A stretch of DNA of 62,000 nucleotides from Zygnema cylindricum (GCA_037447655.1 JBBHKE010001884.1:217701-279700), one strand, 5' to 3'. Positions 15,920 through 27,591 are shown, numbered from the stretch's first letter. Notes: generated by a model from the sequence alone, not told the origin. Numbers and translations: made by a program.

Positions 15920-17031
15920 TGTGTCTACAGGTTACATCATACAAGCAAATACAAAAGTTATTCATTTACAACTTTTTCCAAACCATATTAATAGTTTAGA
16001 AATGCTTCAAAACTAAAAACTGGAAACTGGAGATCAAAAAAACTTTCATAGAGACTCAAAAAAAAAATTCCTTCCAGAAAATTCTCTTCTTCCAGAATCC
16101 AAAGTGAAGAAAAAAACATTTTCTGTTAAGATAATAATAGTCAGCCTAAAATTTCTACTAACATTCAGCTTACATGGCTAAAAAGTAAAAAACCTTCAAT
16201 AATTTGTTCCTTGTGTAACCACTTTAGATTCTGTACTTTATCAAGTTTAGACAATTAACTTTTAAATTTTAGAGTTACTCTTGCAAACCAAAAAAAAAAT
16301 AAAAAAAAAATCAAATGTTGCACTGCTCAATGTTATTAGGGTTGATAACACTATTTCTGTCGCGACTTTTTTTCGGCCGAAAATCATAAAATAGTGTTAA
16401 CAACACTTTTTAAGGAAGTTGTCAACAACCTGCCGCATTTCCTCGCACTAAATTAGCGTTACGTATTATAATTTCGCATTACCACAAACAAATTCTGAAC
16501 CCTAAAAACGATGCGCAGTGAAGTCACACGTTTCCTTCATAATGGAAACACTCACAAGTCACAACAAAGAAGAGAGGTGAACATAAGCTTTTCAGTCCAA
16601 AACTGTACTACAGTACTGTAATGTACTGTACAGTACACACAGTGTACGGTAGTGCTATTATGTGCGTTAATGTTTTTTAACTTTTTGCCGCCGACTTAAG
16701 AGCGTTCTTCCATTAGGCGATCTCTGTAAACGTCAAAAAATCGTTTACTGAAGCGACCGTTCCATTGTGTCGGGTCAGTAACCGACATTTATTTTGCGTG
16801 GCGCATGTTGGTTGGTTACACGTAAGCAGTTATTTCGATCGTGCCAATCCATATAGAATCTTTGGCAGGAAGTTGATAACGCAAAATTTGTAGTACTAGA
16901 GTACTAGGTGTAAAAAGGACGTCGTACGTAATGTACGATTATGTACGAAATGTACGGTCATGTAACAGGGAACACAGCTTCTCTAAAATATTCCCATGGC
17001 TCTCTCCTAAACGTTTCTCTTTGCTCATTTT
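15920..17031. other. Upstream region of EAF, no gene seen
   Basis: AT-rich, with homopolymer A runs. 16610-16660 is dense in self-complementary phrases built on GTACTGTAC. No coding exon, tRNA or transposon end is recognised. Confidence 0.4.
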
Positions 17032-18090
17032 TTGGCTCAGTTTTTTTATAACTTTTTTGTTCAGTTTTTGCTCAATTTATTGCTCAGTTTATTTGTCAGT
17101 TTTATGTTCAGTTTTATGATCAATTCTTGTCTCAGTTTTTGGCTCAGTTTTCGACTCAGTTTTTTTTATCACTTTTTTGTTCAGTTTCTTGTTCAGTTTT
17201 TGGCTCAGTTTTTTGGCTCAGTTTTCGACTCAGTTTTTTTATCATTTTTTTGTTCAGTTTCTTGTTCAGTTTTTGGCTCAGTTTTTGGCTCATTTTTTTG
17301 CTCAGTTTTTGGCTCAGTATTTTGGCTTAGTATTTTGGCTCAGTTATTTGGTCACGCTTTGGCACCGTCTTCGTCTCAGTTTTTGTCTCAGTTTTTGGCT
17401 CAGTTTTTGGCTCAGTTTTTGGCTCAGTTTATTGCTCAGTTTATTGCTCAATTTTCTGTTCGGTTTTTTTCTCAGTTTTTGGCTTAGTTATTGGCTCAGT
17501 TTTTGGCTGAGTTTGTTTATCATTTTTTTGTTCAGTTTCTTGTTCACTTTTTGGCTCAGTTTTTTGCTCAGTTTTTTGCTTAGTTTTCTGCTCAGTTTTT
17601 TGCTTAGTTTTTTGCTCAGTTTATTGCTCAGTTTATTTGTCAGTTTCCTGTTCAGTTTTTTGCTCATTTTTTTACTCAGTTTTTGGCTCAATTTTTTGCT
17701 CAGTTTTTTTATCATTTTTTTGTTCAGTTTCTTGGTCAGTTTTTGGCTCAGTTTTTGGCTCACTTGTTTGTTCAGTTTCTTGGTCAGTGTTTGGCTCAGT
17801 TTTTGGCTCAGTTTTTGGCTCAGTTTTTGGCTCAGTTTATTTATCACTTTTTTGTTCAGTTTCTTGTTCAGTTTTTGGCTCAGTTTTTTGCTCAGTTTTT
17901 GGCTCAGTTTATTTATCACTTTTTTGTTCAGTTTCTTGTTCAGTTTTTGGCTCAGGATTTTGATCAGTTTATGGCTCAGTTTTTTTATCATTTTTTTGTT
18001 CAGTTTCTTGTTCAATTTTTGGCTCAGTTTTTTGCTCAGTTTTTTGCTTAGCTTTTTGCTCAGTTTTTTGCTTAGTTTTTTGCTCAGTTT
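17032..18090. repeat. About 1 kb minisatellite, 12-bp unit
   Basis: CTCAGTTTTTGG and close variants repeat for over 1 kb. A longer phrase, TTTTTTGTTCAGTTTCTTGT, is interspersed several times and gives a higher-order pattern. Because the unit is a multiple of three and lacks stop codons, long frames open on both strands (Phe/Leu/Ser-rich on plus, Lys/Leu/Gln-rich on minus). They have no sign of being genes. Confidence 0.95.
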
Positions 18091-19320
18091 TATACAATAT
18101 GTAATATGTACAATGTAATACTATGTAATATACAAAACATTTTAATGTCATTGTATTATATACTGTAATACAATATAACATTCTAATGTTATGTTATATA
18201 TAATATATATCATTTAATGTATTGTGACATAATAAAATAAAATATAAAGATGTGTCACAATAACCTAATGTAGTATAATGTATATTTTATAATATACATT
18301 AATTTTGTTATATAATGCATTAATACTTAATAATATAACACAATATAATCATGTACTACTATACAAAGAGAATATAATATAGTATTATATCAATGCCATA
18401 TTAATGTAGTTTGTTATGTTTGTTCTCTTTTCAGTAGACTTAAATTGTGAGTAGACTTAAATTGTGACTGAAATACGGTGGTTTTTTATAGTTTTCGTGT
18501 TTGGTTGAACTTTGAGCCGTACAATGTTTTACTTCCAAAGGGGAATTCTGACCACGTTTCATTTCTGGTTGTTGCTCTGTATTTTCTGTCCCTCCAGTGA
18601 CGAGGAGGTATATGTTGCATTGTTATTTGTCTCTCCTTTACTGTATGGGTGTATCGGTGGTCCGATAATCGGTGGAGCTTCACTTCTTTGAAGCACTTTG
18701 ATATGGGCTTAATTTGTAGGCGTGATTTGTGTCAGGATTGGGTTTTTCTCTTGTTGCTTTGGGTTATATTTGTAGTGTTCAATATGATAGGGAACAACCA
18801 GTTTTACATGCATTTCTTGAATCAATAATATTTCCAAGAATAAAGTAGTTTGCGATTTTTTAGCATAGGGATATATTTGTTGCAATGTTAGCAATGCTTT
18901 CCGGTTTGACACTAAATGTTTAAAGAATACATAGCAAGTAAGATTGTTTTTCTTTTTCCAATACTATCAATGTAGGGCTTTCCTTTTTGTATACATGTAC
19001 TCGCACTGCGAGTTTGAAATAAAATCAGGATAATCAAATTATGCAAAAAAACCGTACCCTCTCTCACGCTCTCTCTTTCTCTCTTCTAATGTCTTGAATT
19101 GAATTTTCTGGGTTGAATAAAAAAATATTTTGGTTAATTTCCAATGTGAATGTTTACTTTTCGAGTGCAAGTATTTGCATCATCATCTAATTTTTTATTT
19201 CTAATGTTTGAAGTCAAAGTTCTATAGTTCATAAACTAAATTGGGCATCTTTTCATAAATCAAAAAGCATAACGTCAATTTGTTTTATAAATATTTATTT
19301 TATTTTTTATTTCTTTCGAA
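18091..19320. other. AT-rich tract and gene-free DNA
   Basis: 18091-18420 is built from TAATATGTA/TACAATGTAATA-like phrases, a simple AT-rich sequence. 18420-19320 holds a short direct repeat (GTAGACTTAAATTGTGA, twice at about 18435-18468) and no recognisable gene. Confidence 0.5.
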
Positions 19321-19324
19321 AGAC

Positions 19325-19640
19325 CTCAACACCAATAGCAGCACCAGCCGCACAGCAGCACCAGCCGCACAGCAGCACCAGCCGCACAGCAGCAGCTGTC
19401 TTGCAACTGCACCAGTGTCTTGCAACTGCACCAGTCCAGGTGCTACACAGCAGCAGCATCTGTCTGCCCAACAACAGCAGCTATCTGAGCAGTAGCAGCA
19501 CCTGAGCAGTAGCAGCACCTGCCTGCCCAGCAGCAGCAGCTGTCTGAACAGTTGCAACACCTGCCAGGTGCTAGACAGCAGCAGCAGCTGTCTGCCCAGC
19601 GAAGTAGCTGCCCAGCGAAGTAGCAGTAAACATAGTAAAC
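19325..19640. repeat. CAG/CTG-rich trinucleotide and short tandem repeats
   Basis: Runs of CAGCACCAGCCGCACAG, CAGCAGCAG, CTGTCTTGCAACTGCACCAG (twice) and TGCCCAGCGAAGTAGC (twice). Frames translate to Gln/Ser- or Cys/Leu-rich low-complexity peptides. The tract fades into AACAAC-rich sequence to about 19730. Confidence 0.85.
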
Positions 19641-19739
19641 ATCAGCAACAGCTGCTGCGCAGCAAGAGGAACAGCAACATAACAAACAAGAGGAACAACA
19701 ACATAACAATAACCAGAGCAGCATGAACAAGACAAAATT

Positions 19740-20359
19740 ATGTCATATCAGAAGTGTACAACAAAGTTTCCAATAACACTTTGCGAAAAAGGGTCGCAAG
19801 CCTTGTTTAGTGAAAAATTCTGACATTTCACACTCGAAATTTGAAATACAAAGGATAATGTATAAACGTAAAAAATGTAAAACTCACTAATTTCAGCCAC
19901 CCTTCTCTACTTTCCACGGTAATTTTCCCCTTTCCTTCTTTCTCAGCTACGCATATAAAGAGATCAAAATAAAGGAAACCCAAAAATAAAACACAAAATA
20001 ATAATCATTACCCTCGATTACTGCGCTAATTCTACGCTAAATTGTAATTCAGAAAAATCCATTCACAGAAGTTGGAAAGGGTTGTCAATGAAGAACACAT
20101 GGGAAAAAAGGTTAAAGTAATGCCGAGTATTTGACCATTTTCCCCCACTAATCAGATAAGTCATGTGCCTGTTCCACGTTTCCTACGAAAAATCCGCAAG
20201 CCTGAATGAAAAGCTCAATTGTGGAAGAAAAAATGACAACGAGGAAAGTCAGCACATGAAATCAAAAAATAAATGCTCACACGAAGAAATAAGTACGGAG
20301 AAGAATCCGGATAAAATGCTAAAATTTGAAATAACATGTGTACCTCACAATTTGCGTCT
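19740..20359. other. Gene-free stretch
   Basis: No supported gene. This is probably the downstream flank of the trihelix-like pseudogene that ends at 20360. Confidence 0.35.
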
Positions 20360-21345
20360 TTAGTTGAATGTGTCGCGACGATCCCCTCGCTCTGCGAGTT
20401 TGCACACGGCATCAATTAGACGGAGTCTTCCTTGTTCCGTCTTTTCCCAGTTTGCAACGAGCATGTCATTGAAGTTGTCGATGGTGTTGTTTGTTTCCTT
20501 GATAGTCATTGCATGAATATCTACAGCGATTTGTCGAAATTCTTTCACTTCTAACGATCGTGCAGTGGCTTCCTCCTCAATTCTACGACGTTTTCCCGAA
20601 CTATTAGAGAATATGTTATAGGTTGTTTCAGTGTCGGGTGGTGACTCCTCAACACTACTTGACCCTTGTTGATTACGCACGTAAGTGTCCCTCACATGTG
20701 TAGGTTGTATGTTTTCTTTCCCAATTGTTCCCTCACTTATAATGGAATAAAACCTCTCGTCAAAACTTCCAGGTATTTTTTTATCTGTCCTACTGTCCAT
20801 TCTCATCCCCCAATAATCTAAAGCCCCACTAGGTATCTTACATTAATAGTCCCTAACTTTTTTTAAATCCCTAAATACATTCTCGCATTTTTGTTGACAT
20901 GTCTTACCGGGTTTGTACACACCTCCTCGTTCTAGGTGCTCACTGATTAACCTCCATTTTTCTTCAGATGTGCGATGTACGGCCTGCAGGCCGTTCATCT
21001 TCTCGCTTCGCATCTCCTCCACTTTCAATGTAATTAGATTTATCGCTTCACCGTGGTCCTTCTGTGAGAGGTCGGTGGAGATGCAACGCCTTTTGCTTTT
21101 CGCCCCTTCCCCCCACCTCCATGGTTTCCCGTTGTTTTTGGTTGTTCTTCAGCCAAAGGTGGATTGTTTACACCACCATCTTCAAAAAACACACGAGATT
21201 ACAACACCTTTTGCTTTTCGCCCCTTCCTCCCACCTCCATGGTTTCCCGTTGTTTTTGGTTGTTCTTTAGCCAAAGGTGGATTGTTTACACCACCATCTT
21301 CAAAAAACACACGAGATTACAACAACAAGGATTTTGGAACAAAAA
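20360..21345 (-). pseudogene. Trihelix/SANT-like DNA-binding gene, broken
   Basis: The minus strand from 21061 reads KDHGEAINLITLKVEEMR, then EEKWRLISEHLERGG and GKTCQQKCENVFRDLKKVRD. This is the three-helix pattern (Trp, Leu, Cys...Lys spacing) of trihelix or Harbinger-associated Myb/SANT domains. One in-frame TAA at 20843-20845 follows, after which the same frame continues to a stop at 20360. That part carries a basic cluster GKRRRIEE (possible nuclear signal) and a helical C-terminal region with MTIKETNNTIDNFNDML. An upstream part (EDGGVNNPPLA, GNHGGGGKGRKAKG) is in another frame and is tandemly duplicated; an acceptor-like CTCACAG precedes KDHGEAI. It could be a decayed host transcription factor or a transposon accessory gene. 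Confidence 0.6.
21089..21322. repeat. 118-bp tandem duplication in the trihelix-like gene
   Basis: The unit starting CCTTTTGCTTTTCGCCCC at 21089 is repeated at 21207 with only a few differences (for example CCCCCC versus CTCCC, and CTTCAGCC versus CTTTAGCC). On the minus strand each unit encodes the Gly/Lys-rich segment GNHGGG...KGRKAKG. Because 118 is not a multiple of three, the duplication shifts the frame. Confidence 0.9.
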
Positions 21346-21419
21346 TGATACTTCACAAAAAGATACAGATAGAGTAGATAACTTCACAAAAGAAAACGTT
21401 AAATAAGAAAAAACGCATT

Positions 21420-21775
21420 TGAGAAAGATGAAAAATAAGAAGAAGAAAGAGAACAAGAACAAGAAAGAAGAAGAGATTGACGAAGAATAAGATTTTGAAG
21501 AAGGTAATGAAGAAAAAAAATAAGAAGAAATTGAAGAAGGAAGAAGAAGAATTTGAAAAAGAAGTAGAAGTCGAAGAAGAAGCAGTTGAAGAAGAAGTTG
21601 AAGAAGAAAGAGTTGAAGGAAAAGATGAAGAAATTGAAGTGAGGAAAAAGACACTGAAGAAGAAGAAATTGATGAAGAAGAAAAAATTGTGAGGAAGAAG
21701 AAACGAAAGAACAAGAAAAAATTGATGAAGAACAACAAATTGAACAAAAGGAGGAGGAGGAGGAGGAGACAAACA
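21420..21775. repeat. (GAA)n-rich purine tract
   Basis: GAAGAA, GAGGAAGAAG and GGAGGAGG runs for about 350 bases. Translations are Lys/Glu-rich or Ser/Phe/Leu-rich low complexity. Confidence 0.9.
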
Positions 21776-23253
21776 TAATACAAGGTGAAGCTTGCAGAAA
21801 ATGAAAAACATAAGAGATAAAGAAGGTTTTAGAAGCACTAAATGAGAGTTCACATTGAGGAAGATGAAGATGTTGCATGGTGCAAGTGGAGAATGGTTTG
21901 AGAAACGTCACATACATCATTGCTCGCATGGTCGTTGCGTCCTTTTTAAAGGTTTAAAGATTCCTCATTATTGCGGTCATTTTCTTCGATGACAACGTAA
22001 TTAGTAAGAGGATTTGGAAAAGGTAACATTCCTAGACGAAACCAGAAAGGGTTGTACCCACCTAGTGGGAAAGACATCTTGTTGTTGCGATTATGATGAC
22101 CGAGGGTATGAAAACAAATATGTGGTTTGGCTGAATGATGGATTCCATATTCACCTACTTATATAGGCAAATAACCTATTTAAAAAAAACTAATAAATCG
22201 GTGGGAAGTGCTACACTTTGCTGTTCAAACCCTAAAAAATGCTCTAAAATTATAGTTCAAATTTGAACCAGTGGGTAAAATTTCAAAAATGGATTATAAA
22301 AAAGGAGCGGCAAAATTGTGAACTTCAAAAAAATTTAAAAACAGGTTAGCAAAAAAGCGCGCAAAGTACGGAATTAATTGGATTTTGATTATAAACGAGA
22401 GAGAAACGCGGCAATTTAAGAAATTGTTAAAAATTTGAATGGCAGCGCGGCAAACAACGAAACCCTAAAAAAATTTCAAACCAAACATTTTTGAAGGGGG
22501 AGTGTCACAAGAGGATGATGTCGTTGGGTGACATCGCATCCTCCAAGGCATAATATGCGACGTGTACCCACGAGGTCGCGCGTTCGTCGTGGAAATTAGT
22601 TCACTTTTCCACGAGGCACGATGCTATTCGTTCAAGCGCTGAAAATTGACCTACTCCGTGTCACTTGTTCCGAACTGAAAGTGTCAGACGATGGCGTATC
22701 TGATTTGGCATCCGACAGTCCACTTTTACGCCCATAAACGTGGAGAATAAAATCCATCATTCATTTTGACATTTTTTTTTTTTTTGGTATGGCTATGTAC
22801 GAAACAGTACGGCTTTCAGTAAAAAACGACATTTTTCCCCTAATGGAACCTCGCTCTTAGGCAACGCGACAAAGCGTCGCAAATTTGACACAGTTGTACA
22901 CTATTTATTTCGCAAATCTTAGAGAACGCGACAAGTCGTAATTAATTAATTATTGGCTTATTCCGTCATACATTGATTAATTTTGTACTTTTCCGGTTAC
23001 GGGGGGGCACGGTTAGTCGCGAAAAATCAAGATTCGGATAATTTTTTTTTTCGTAAACGAGGGTCGGTTAACGGTTAACAGTTTTGGAGCGTGACAAAAC
23101 TCGGTCGGACGTCAGTTACTCAGGTTTTGAAAAATAAAAAACGGTCGGTTTCGGGTATGAAATTTTTTGACTTTTGCGACCTCTGACCGTCATGCCCCTT
23201 TTTTGGCCTACCGATAATCGATATATTGGCACAATTTATCGTTATCAGTCTTA
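21776..23253. other. Gene-free stretch, probably decayed transposon DNA
   Basis: No gene is recognised. GTGTCACAAGAGGATGATGTCG near 22501 and the CpG-containing block 22540-22740 look like transposon relics. TACCGATAATCGATATATTGG near 23210 resembles the dispersed repeat at 8543. It is cut by the family 1 element that follows. Confidence 0.4.
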
Positions 23254-23717
23254 TGCATAATTCAAAAGCAGGCGTTTTTTGGTAGGCCTTTTGTAGGCCG
23301 CCTTTAGCGTAAGTTGTGTTACGGGCTTTCCATGTGATCTTCTTAGATCGCTACTTTCATCAACGACCGTCCGATCATCCAAATCTGACGATAGTCCTAT
23401 CGTAAGTTGTGTTATGGGCTTTTCATGTGATCTTTTTAAATCGTTACTTTCATCAACGACCGTCAGATCGGCGAAATTTGACGGTTTAAATAAAAAGTCT
23501 CTCAAAACTCACAGAAAAATATTTTTTTGTCCCATTTTTTTTTCAAATTTAGACATGACGTTTAATTCTATAATCCATGTGCAACTCAACCGTGTTACTA
23601 TTTTATTTCATTTTGTGGCTAATACAATATGGGTCTTAAGGCCATATTGTATGTTTTGCATACAATAGGCATATTCTATGGGCGTACGGTCACCTACTTT
23701 TGAACTATGGTCTGATC
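23254..23717. mobile_element. MITE-like element, family 1, copy 2
   Basis: Nearly colinear with 14753-15228: the same 95-bp internal duplication, the same CAATATG...GCATATTG palindromes and the same right end (TACTTTTGAACTATGG). The left end is eroded (GCATAATTCAAAAGCAGG). The minus-strand frame is again open (84 codons) and carries SDLRRSHGKPVTQLT. Flanks TCTTAT and TCTGAT could be a decayed 6-bp target duplication. It sits inside an older repeat with GTTATCGA-type sequence. Confidence 0.7.
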
Positions 23718-23773
23718 GCGATCAGAAATCGATATTGTCAGTTTTTCATCGCGATGACACCAGTTCGATAACA

Positions 23774-24936
23774 ACACATAGAATCGCTATGAGAGTGAAC
23801 AAATATTTAGTGTTAAAGAACAATTAGTCTGATTAACGATAATAAGGAATTTGGGGATTTTCAAGGGAATCAGTAACTCTAATTTTTTTTTTAGTGTTTT
23901 TTCAATCACTCTATTTAAGGGTACGTCCCCATGTATTATAGTATCTACTTTTCTCTATCTTTTTGCCCGAAAATTCATGGAATTTTGACAAAAACTTTAG
24001 CCAAACGATAAAATCATTTTAACCAAAGTAGAGTGAACGTCAATTCATACTTTATATGTACGACGTGTTTTTCTTCATGTGTACGCATTTTGGCGTTTTC
24101 CCCTTTTCGACCCACGGACAAGAGAATCCAGCCCAATAAAAAAACTTCATCCAAAATCACCTCGAGGGGGTGATTTTAGTTCAAGTACCGCCAAAACAGC
24201 AAATGAAAAACGACCCACGCACGCGCCACAAGAGTGGGAAAATTTTTGGACGAGGGAGAGTCCTCGCTATTTTTCTCCGCGCCCGTCACGCGCATGTACG
24301 GAAAAAAACTTGCAGGGGTCTCGCACCTCCACTTTCAATCATGGGGTCCTTTGCAAAATTTTGCGACGTCGTCGCCTCTCCCCTCTCCCTCTCACACCAT
24401 CGCTTTTATCTCACACTTTTTAGAATGAGACACCACAATGGTTGTATAAATGAAAAATCTTTTAAAAATATTATTTTCGACAATTTTTAGGTGCTTTTAT
24501 AATAGCAAGTCGAGTGAGAAAAGTAGAAAAAACGAAATCGGAAAACCATGGCGGAAAGTTAGTAAATCAGTGACGTTGACGTTGTCACGAGTGAACATGA
24601 CGTCAGAATGTCACCAAACCCTAAACATCTACAATATCACGAAAATCTAGACGTCTACCACTGTCACTGTTTTTATAGGCGTCACTAATCGTCAAAAGTT
24701 TCGTAGTCGGCTTCAGTTGTCACAAATTGTACCTACGTCTACAAAAGTCACATTTCAAAGTTCCGATTTCATTTTCACACATAGGGACGCTCTCCAAAGT
24801 AGTACGGAGAATCTTTACTACAGTTCAAAATACTTTATCAAAGTACCGATTACATGGGGACATACTTTGAGAATTTGGGTCAAAATTTAGGGGCGCCAAA
24901 TTAGCATGATTAACGCTAATAGCGATTCGCGTTGTA
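23774..24936. mobile_element. MITE-like element, family 3, interrupted by family 2
   Basis: The left end ACACATAGAATCGCTATGAG and the right end CTAATAGCGATTCGCGTTGT are imperfect inverted repeats of the family 3 terminus seen at 60242-60722. About 950 bases in the middle are the family 2 element at 23916-24866. The remaining family 3 DNA is only about 210 bp, so this copy is short or deleted. Confidence 0.5.
23916..24866 (+). mobile_element. MITE-like element, family 2, copy A
   Basis: Left end TAAGGGTACGTCCCCATGTA; right end TTACATGGGGACATAC, its imperfect reverse complement. A copy with better-kept ends lies in opposite orientation at 45366-46321. TTA/TAA next to the GGGTACG terminus suggests a 3-bp target site of PIF/Harbinger (Tourist) type. 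The interior is rich in short palindromes (CCTCGAGGGGG, GACGTTGACGTTGTCACG, TGACGTCA). Open frames in it are conserved between copies only because the copies are young. Confidence 0.8.
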
Positions 24937-25103
24937 TCGGCAATAATTGTATGGTTTTTACCATACATCATTCCACTTACAGAAGAGATTGTCATACGTG
25001 GCAAACCATTCTATATACCTTAAAAATTATAATACAGTATGTTATAAAATTACTATTAGGCTCGGTCCCATTAAATGTACGGACACGTCTATTGGCAAGC
25101 TTA

Positions 25104-26846
25104 GGGTGAACTTCCATTAGAGGAAATGTGGGGCTATTTACTGGACACCGTACGATTTCGTACAGATTCGTACCATTTTTTTTTGTTAGACGAGACATTA
25201 CGAAACATGTTAGCTAGATGGCTCCAATATTATAGACGTATGTATCAACCGTTGGATTTTTCACTTCTATAAATTCGCGAAGCAATCGCGCACATCGTCC
25301 AATGCGATGAGAGTTTCTTCACACTGGTCGCGTACCATTGGTACACGCGAGATGTAAAAAAAGTATCAACCACGATCAAGCGATGAAAAACGAACACCTT
25401 GTACACGCCATGTGCCTTCCGCCATGTTATACAAGTCGGTCGATGTATCGTCGCACGCTCCTTGTGACATCAAATGACCTTCAAAGTTTGCAGCTCCTTT
25501 TTGCCATTCTGTTTCGAAATTTTAATTTTCAAATTTAAAATTAAAATTTGGTCGCAAAATTTTCGTACGAATCAAAACTACCCCCGCTCGTACAAACATT
25601 ATGTACATATTTACACTTCAAAAAATATTTTTAGATTTAAAGAATCTGAAAACTACATCGCGAATCGTTATTAGTCTCAAAGTCACTAATTTGGGTTCTT
25701 AAAATTTTGATCTTTTTCCTCACAATAAATGAATTAAATCAGACCCGCACTCATAGGAACTTCCGCTCAAAAAAACGGGGTTAGTTTGACATGTAAATTA
25801 GTATGGCATGTACGGATATTTTAAAGTTGCGACGGCGTACGATTTCTAATATCTTGTACGGATACATATATAATGTATAAAATCGTACGACAAAAATCCA
25901 TTTTTGCTATTCCCAAATTAGCATTAACGCCAAATTTAGAATACACATTTTTTTTTGAAAATAACAAAATGTATAATAAGCATCAAGTACGGTAAATTTT
26001 CTTAAACACTCTTTAACTTTGTCACTAATAACAATTCACGGTGTAACCTACGTGGCGCCAATCATAATTGAGAAACGATGTTTACTAGCGCAACATAATA
26101 AAACGTTGTGCCAAGTAAACACCAGAAATAGACGTCTCCATATGTTTAGTAGGACCACCGAATGGAGAACAAACATTACTGCGCACTGTTCTATTATCTG
26201 CATTCCATTATGTGGGGCCATTTAACAACCTCTCACGTGAATTGGCTCATTTGGTTGGGAACACGTAGGTTAGTATTTATATTTTGAAAATCTATAAATG
26301 TTCTTCAAACTTAAAATCTGAATGTAATATTTGTACCAACGGAGGTCATTAATGATTGGTTCGAGAAGTTTGCGACCGAATTTTAATTTTAAAAATGGAA
26401 ATCGAAATTTCGAAACAGAATGGCAAAATGGCGCGACAAACTTTGAAGGTTAGTTGATGAAAAAATGAGCGTGCGAGGATACTATCGGTGGACCTGCATA
26501 CACCGTTACGGAAGGCACATGGCCTGTACGACGTGTAGGCGTGTGATCGCATGTTCGTCATAGATACTCTTTTTCTTTTTCACGTTTACCTATGGTACAC
26601 GACGAATGTGAAGCAACTCTCCTCGCGAAAATAGTTTCCACACAATAGATGATTTGCATGATTGCTTCGCGGATCTGGAAAAGCGAATAATCCAACGACC
26701 ACTCTTTACGCCAATAATATTGAGCATCCTGACAGTCATCCAGTAAACATATTACGTCGAACAAACAAAAAAAAATGGTACGATTTTGTACAAAACGTAC
26801 GACGTTATTAAACTACCCCATTTTTCCTCTAATGGAAACTCACTCT
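25104..26846. mobile_element. Fold-back element with inverted arms of about 0.5 kb
   Basis: The left arm (25104 to about 25600) and the right arm (about 26350-26846, reversed) share GAACTTCCATTAGAGGAAA, TCGTACCATTTTTTTTTGTT, GCGAAGCAATC, GGCCATGTGCCTTCCG and TTTTGCCATTCTGTTTCGAA in the same order. TTA precedes the left terminus GGGTGAAC. The matching right terminus is completed on the far side of the copia insertion, at 44630-44636 (CCCTTA). A family 3 element sits in the spacer. No transposase is present, so it is non-autonomous. Confidence 0.75.
25654..26045. mobile_element. MITE-like element, family 3 (inside the fold-back element)
   Basis: Left end TACATCGCGAATCGTTATTA; right end TAATAACAATTCACGGTGTA, an imperfect inverted repeat. 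Both match the family 3 terminus at 60242. Length about 392 bp. No coding capacity. Flanking TA suggests a TA target site. Confidence 0.65.
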
Positions 26847-27591
26847 TGTAGAAATTAGATGTTTCTGTATTGTATTTTCTAGGTTTGCAAGATGTAGAAT
26901 AAAAGAAAGAAAAGAGGCACAGACAATCTGCCTCTAACTCCTCTCTCCAACCCCCACACTTGTCATAGTCACTGAAGACTGGGGAGGGAGGTATAGGCAA
27001 GGATGTCTATGCCGTCTGAAGGAGACAGGAGGTGAACGTAGTAGATTTACCAAAAAGGTTTCACGGACCTAGGATTTGATCGTGGTACCTGCCATCCGTG
27101 AAAGTAGTTGTTAGCGTTGTCGTATAGTCTAGGAATTGTGCTGGGATATATAAGATGTAATAACTATTTAAACATGTGCACATAGAAAATACCATTTAAC
27201 TAGATGAACAGAATATAGGGTATAAATTCGGTTTTACTCTACGTACCAGACAAAACAAATGTTACGGACATTTGTTTTGATGACGTGTATGAAAAGCCGC
27301 CTTTGGATCACATGACCATGGTGCGAGCCGACATCGCAGAATGGTCGCTTTGGCGGTTTGCGGTCACAGTTACACAAGATAACACGTTGTAACATCATAG
27401 TAACTTGCGGAATCTCTTGGAGTTAAACAACAAGTCTGGATGTGATAGGTGTCACCTTTATAGCCATGTCGTACAATGGCCATACAGAAAATACTTATGC
27501 AAATGTACTTTCCTGTGCTGCACAATCTTTTGTTTGGTACTGTACTTTAGTAGAAGGGGGTTTAGAGAGGGATTTAGGATTTAGGACTTAG
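26847..27591 (+). repeat. Copia-A 5' LTR, first part
   Basis: Matches 43614 to about 44357 of the 3' LTR. It stops at GGACTTAG, where Copia-B sequence begins in mid-integrase. The last 151 bases of this LTR are at 38142-38292. About 120 bases between the two parts are missing, which implies a deletion that also removed the 5' end of Copia-B. Confidence 0.8.

Noticed and set aside
17177-18118. Long plus-strand frame of 313 codons (Phe/Leu/Ser-rich) and the opposing Lys/Gln-rich frame
   Set aside because: Both are translations of the 12-bp minisatellite; the period is a multiple of three, so open frames are automatic.
24079-24423. 114-codon frame shared by both family 2 elements
   Set aside because: The two copies are nearly identical over their whole length, so shared openness is not evidence of coding.
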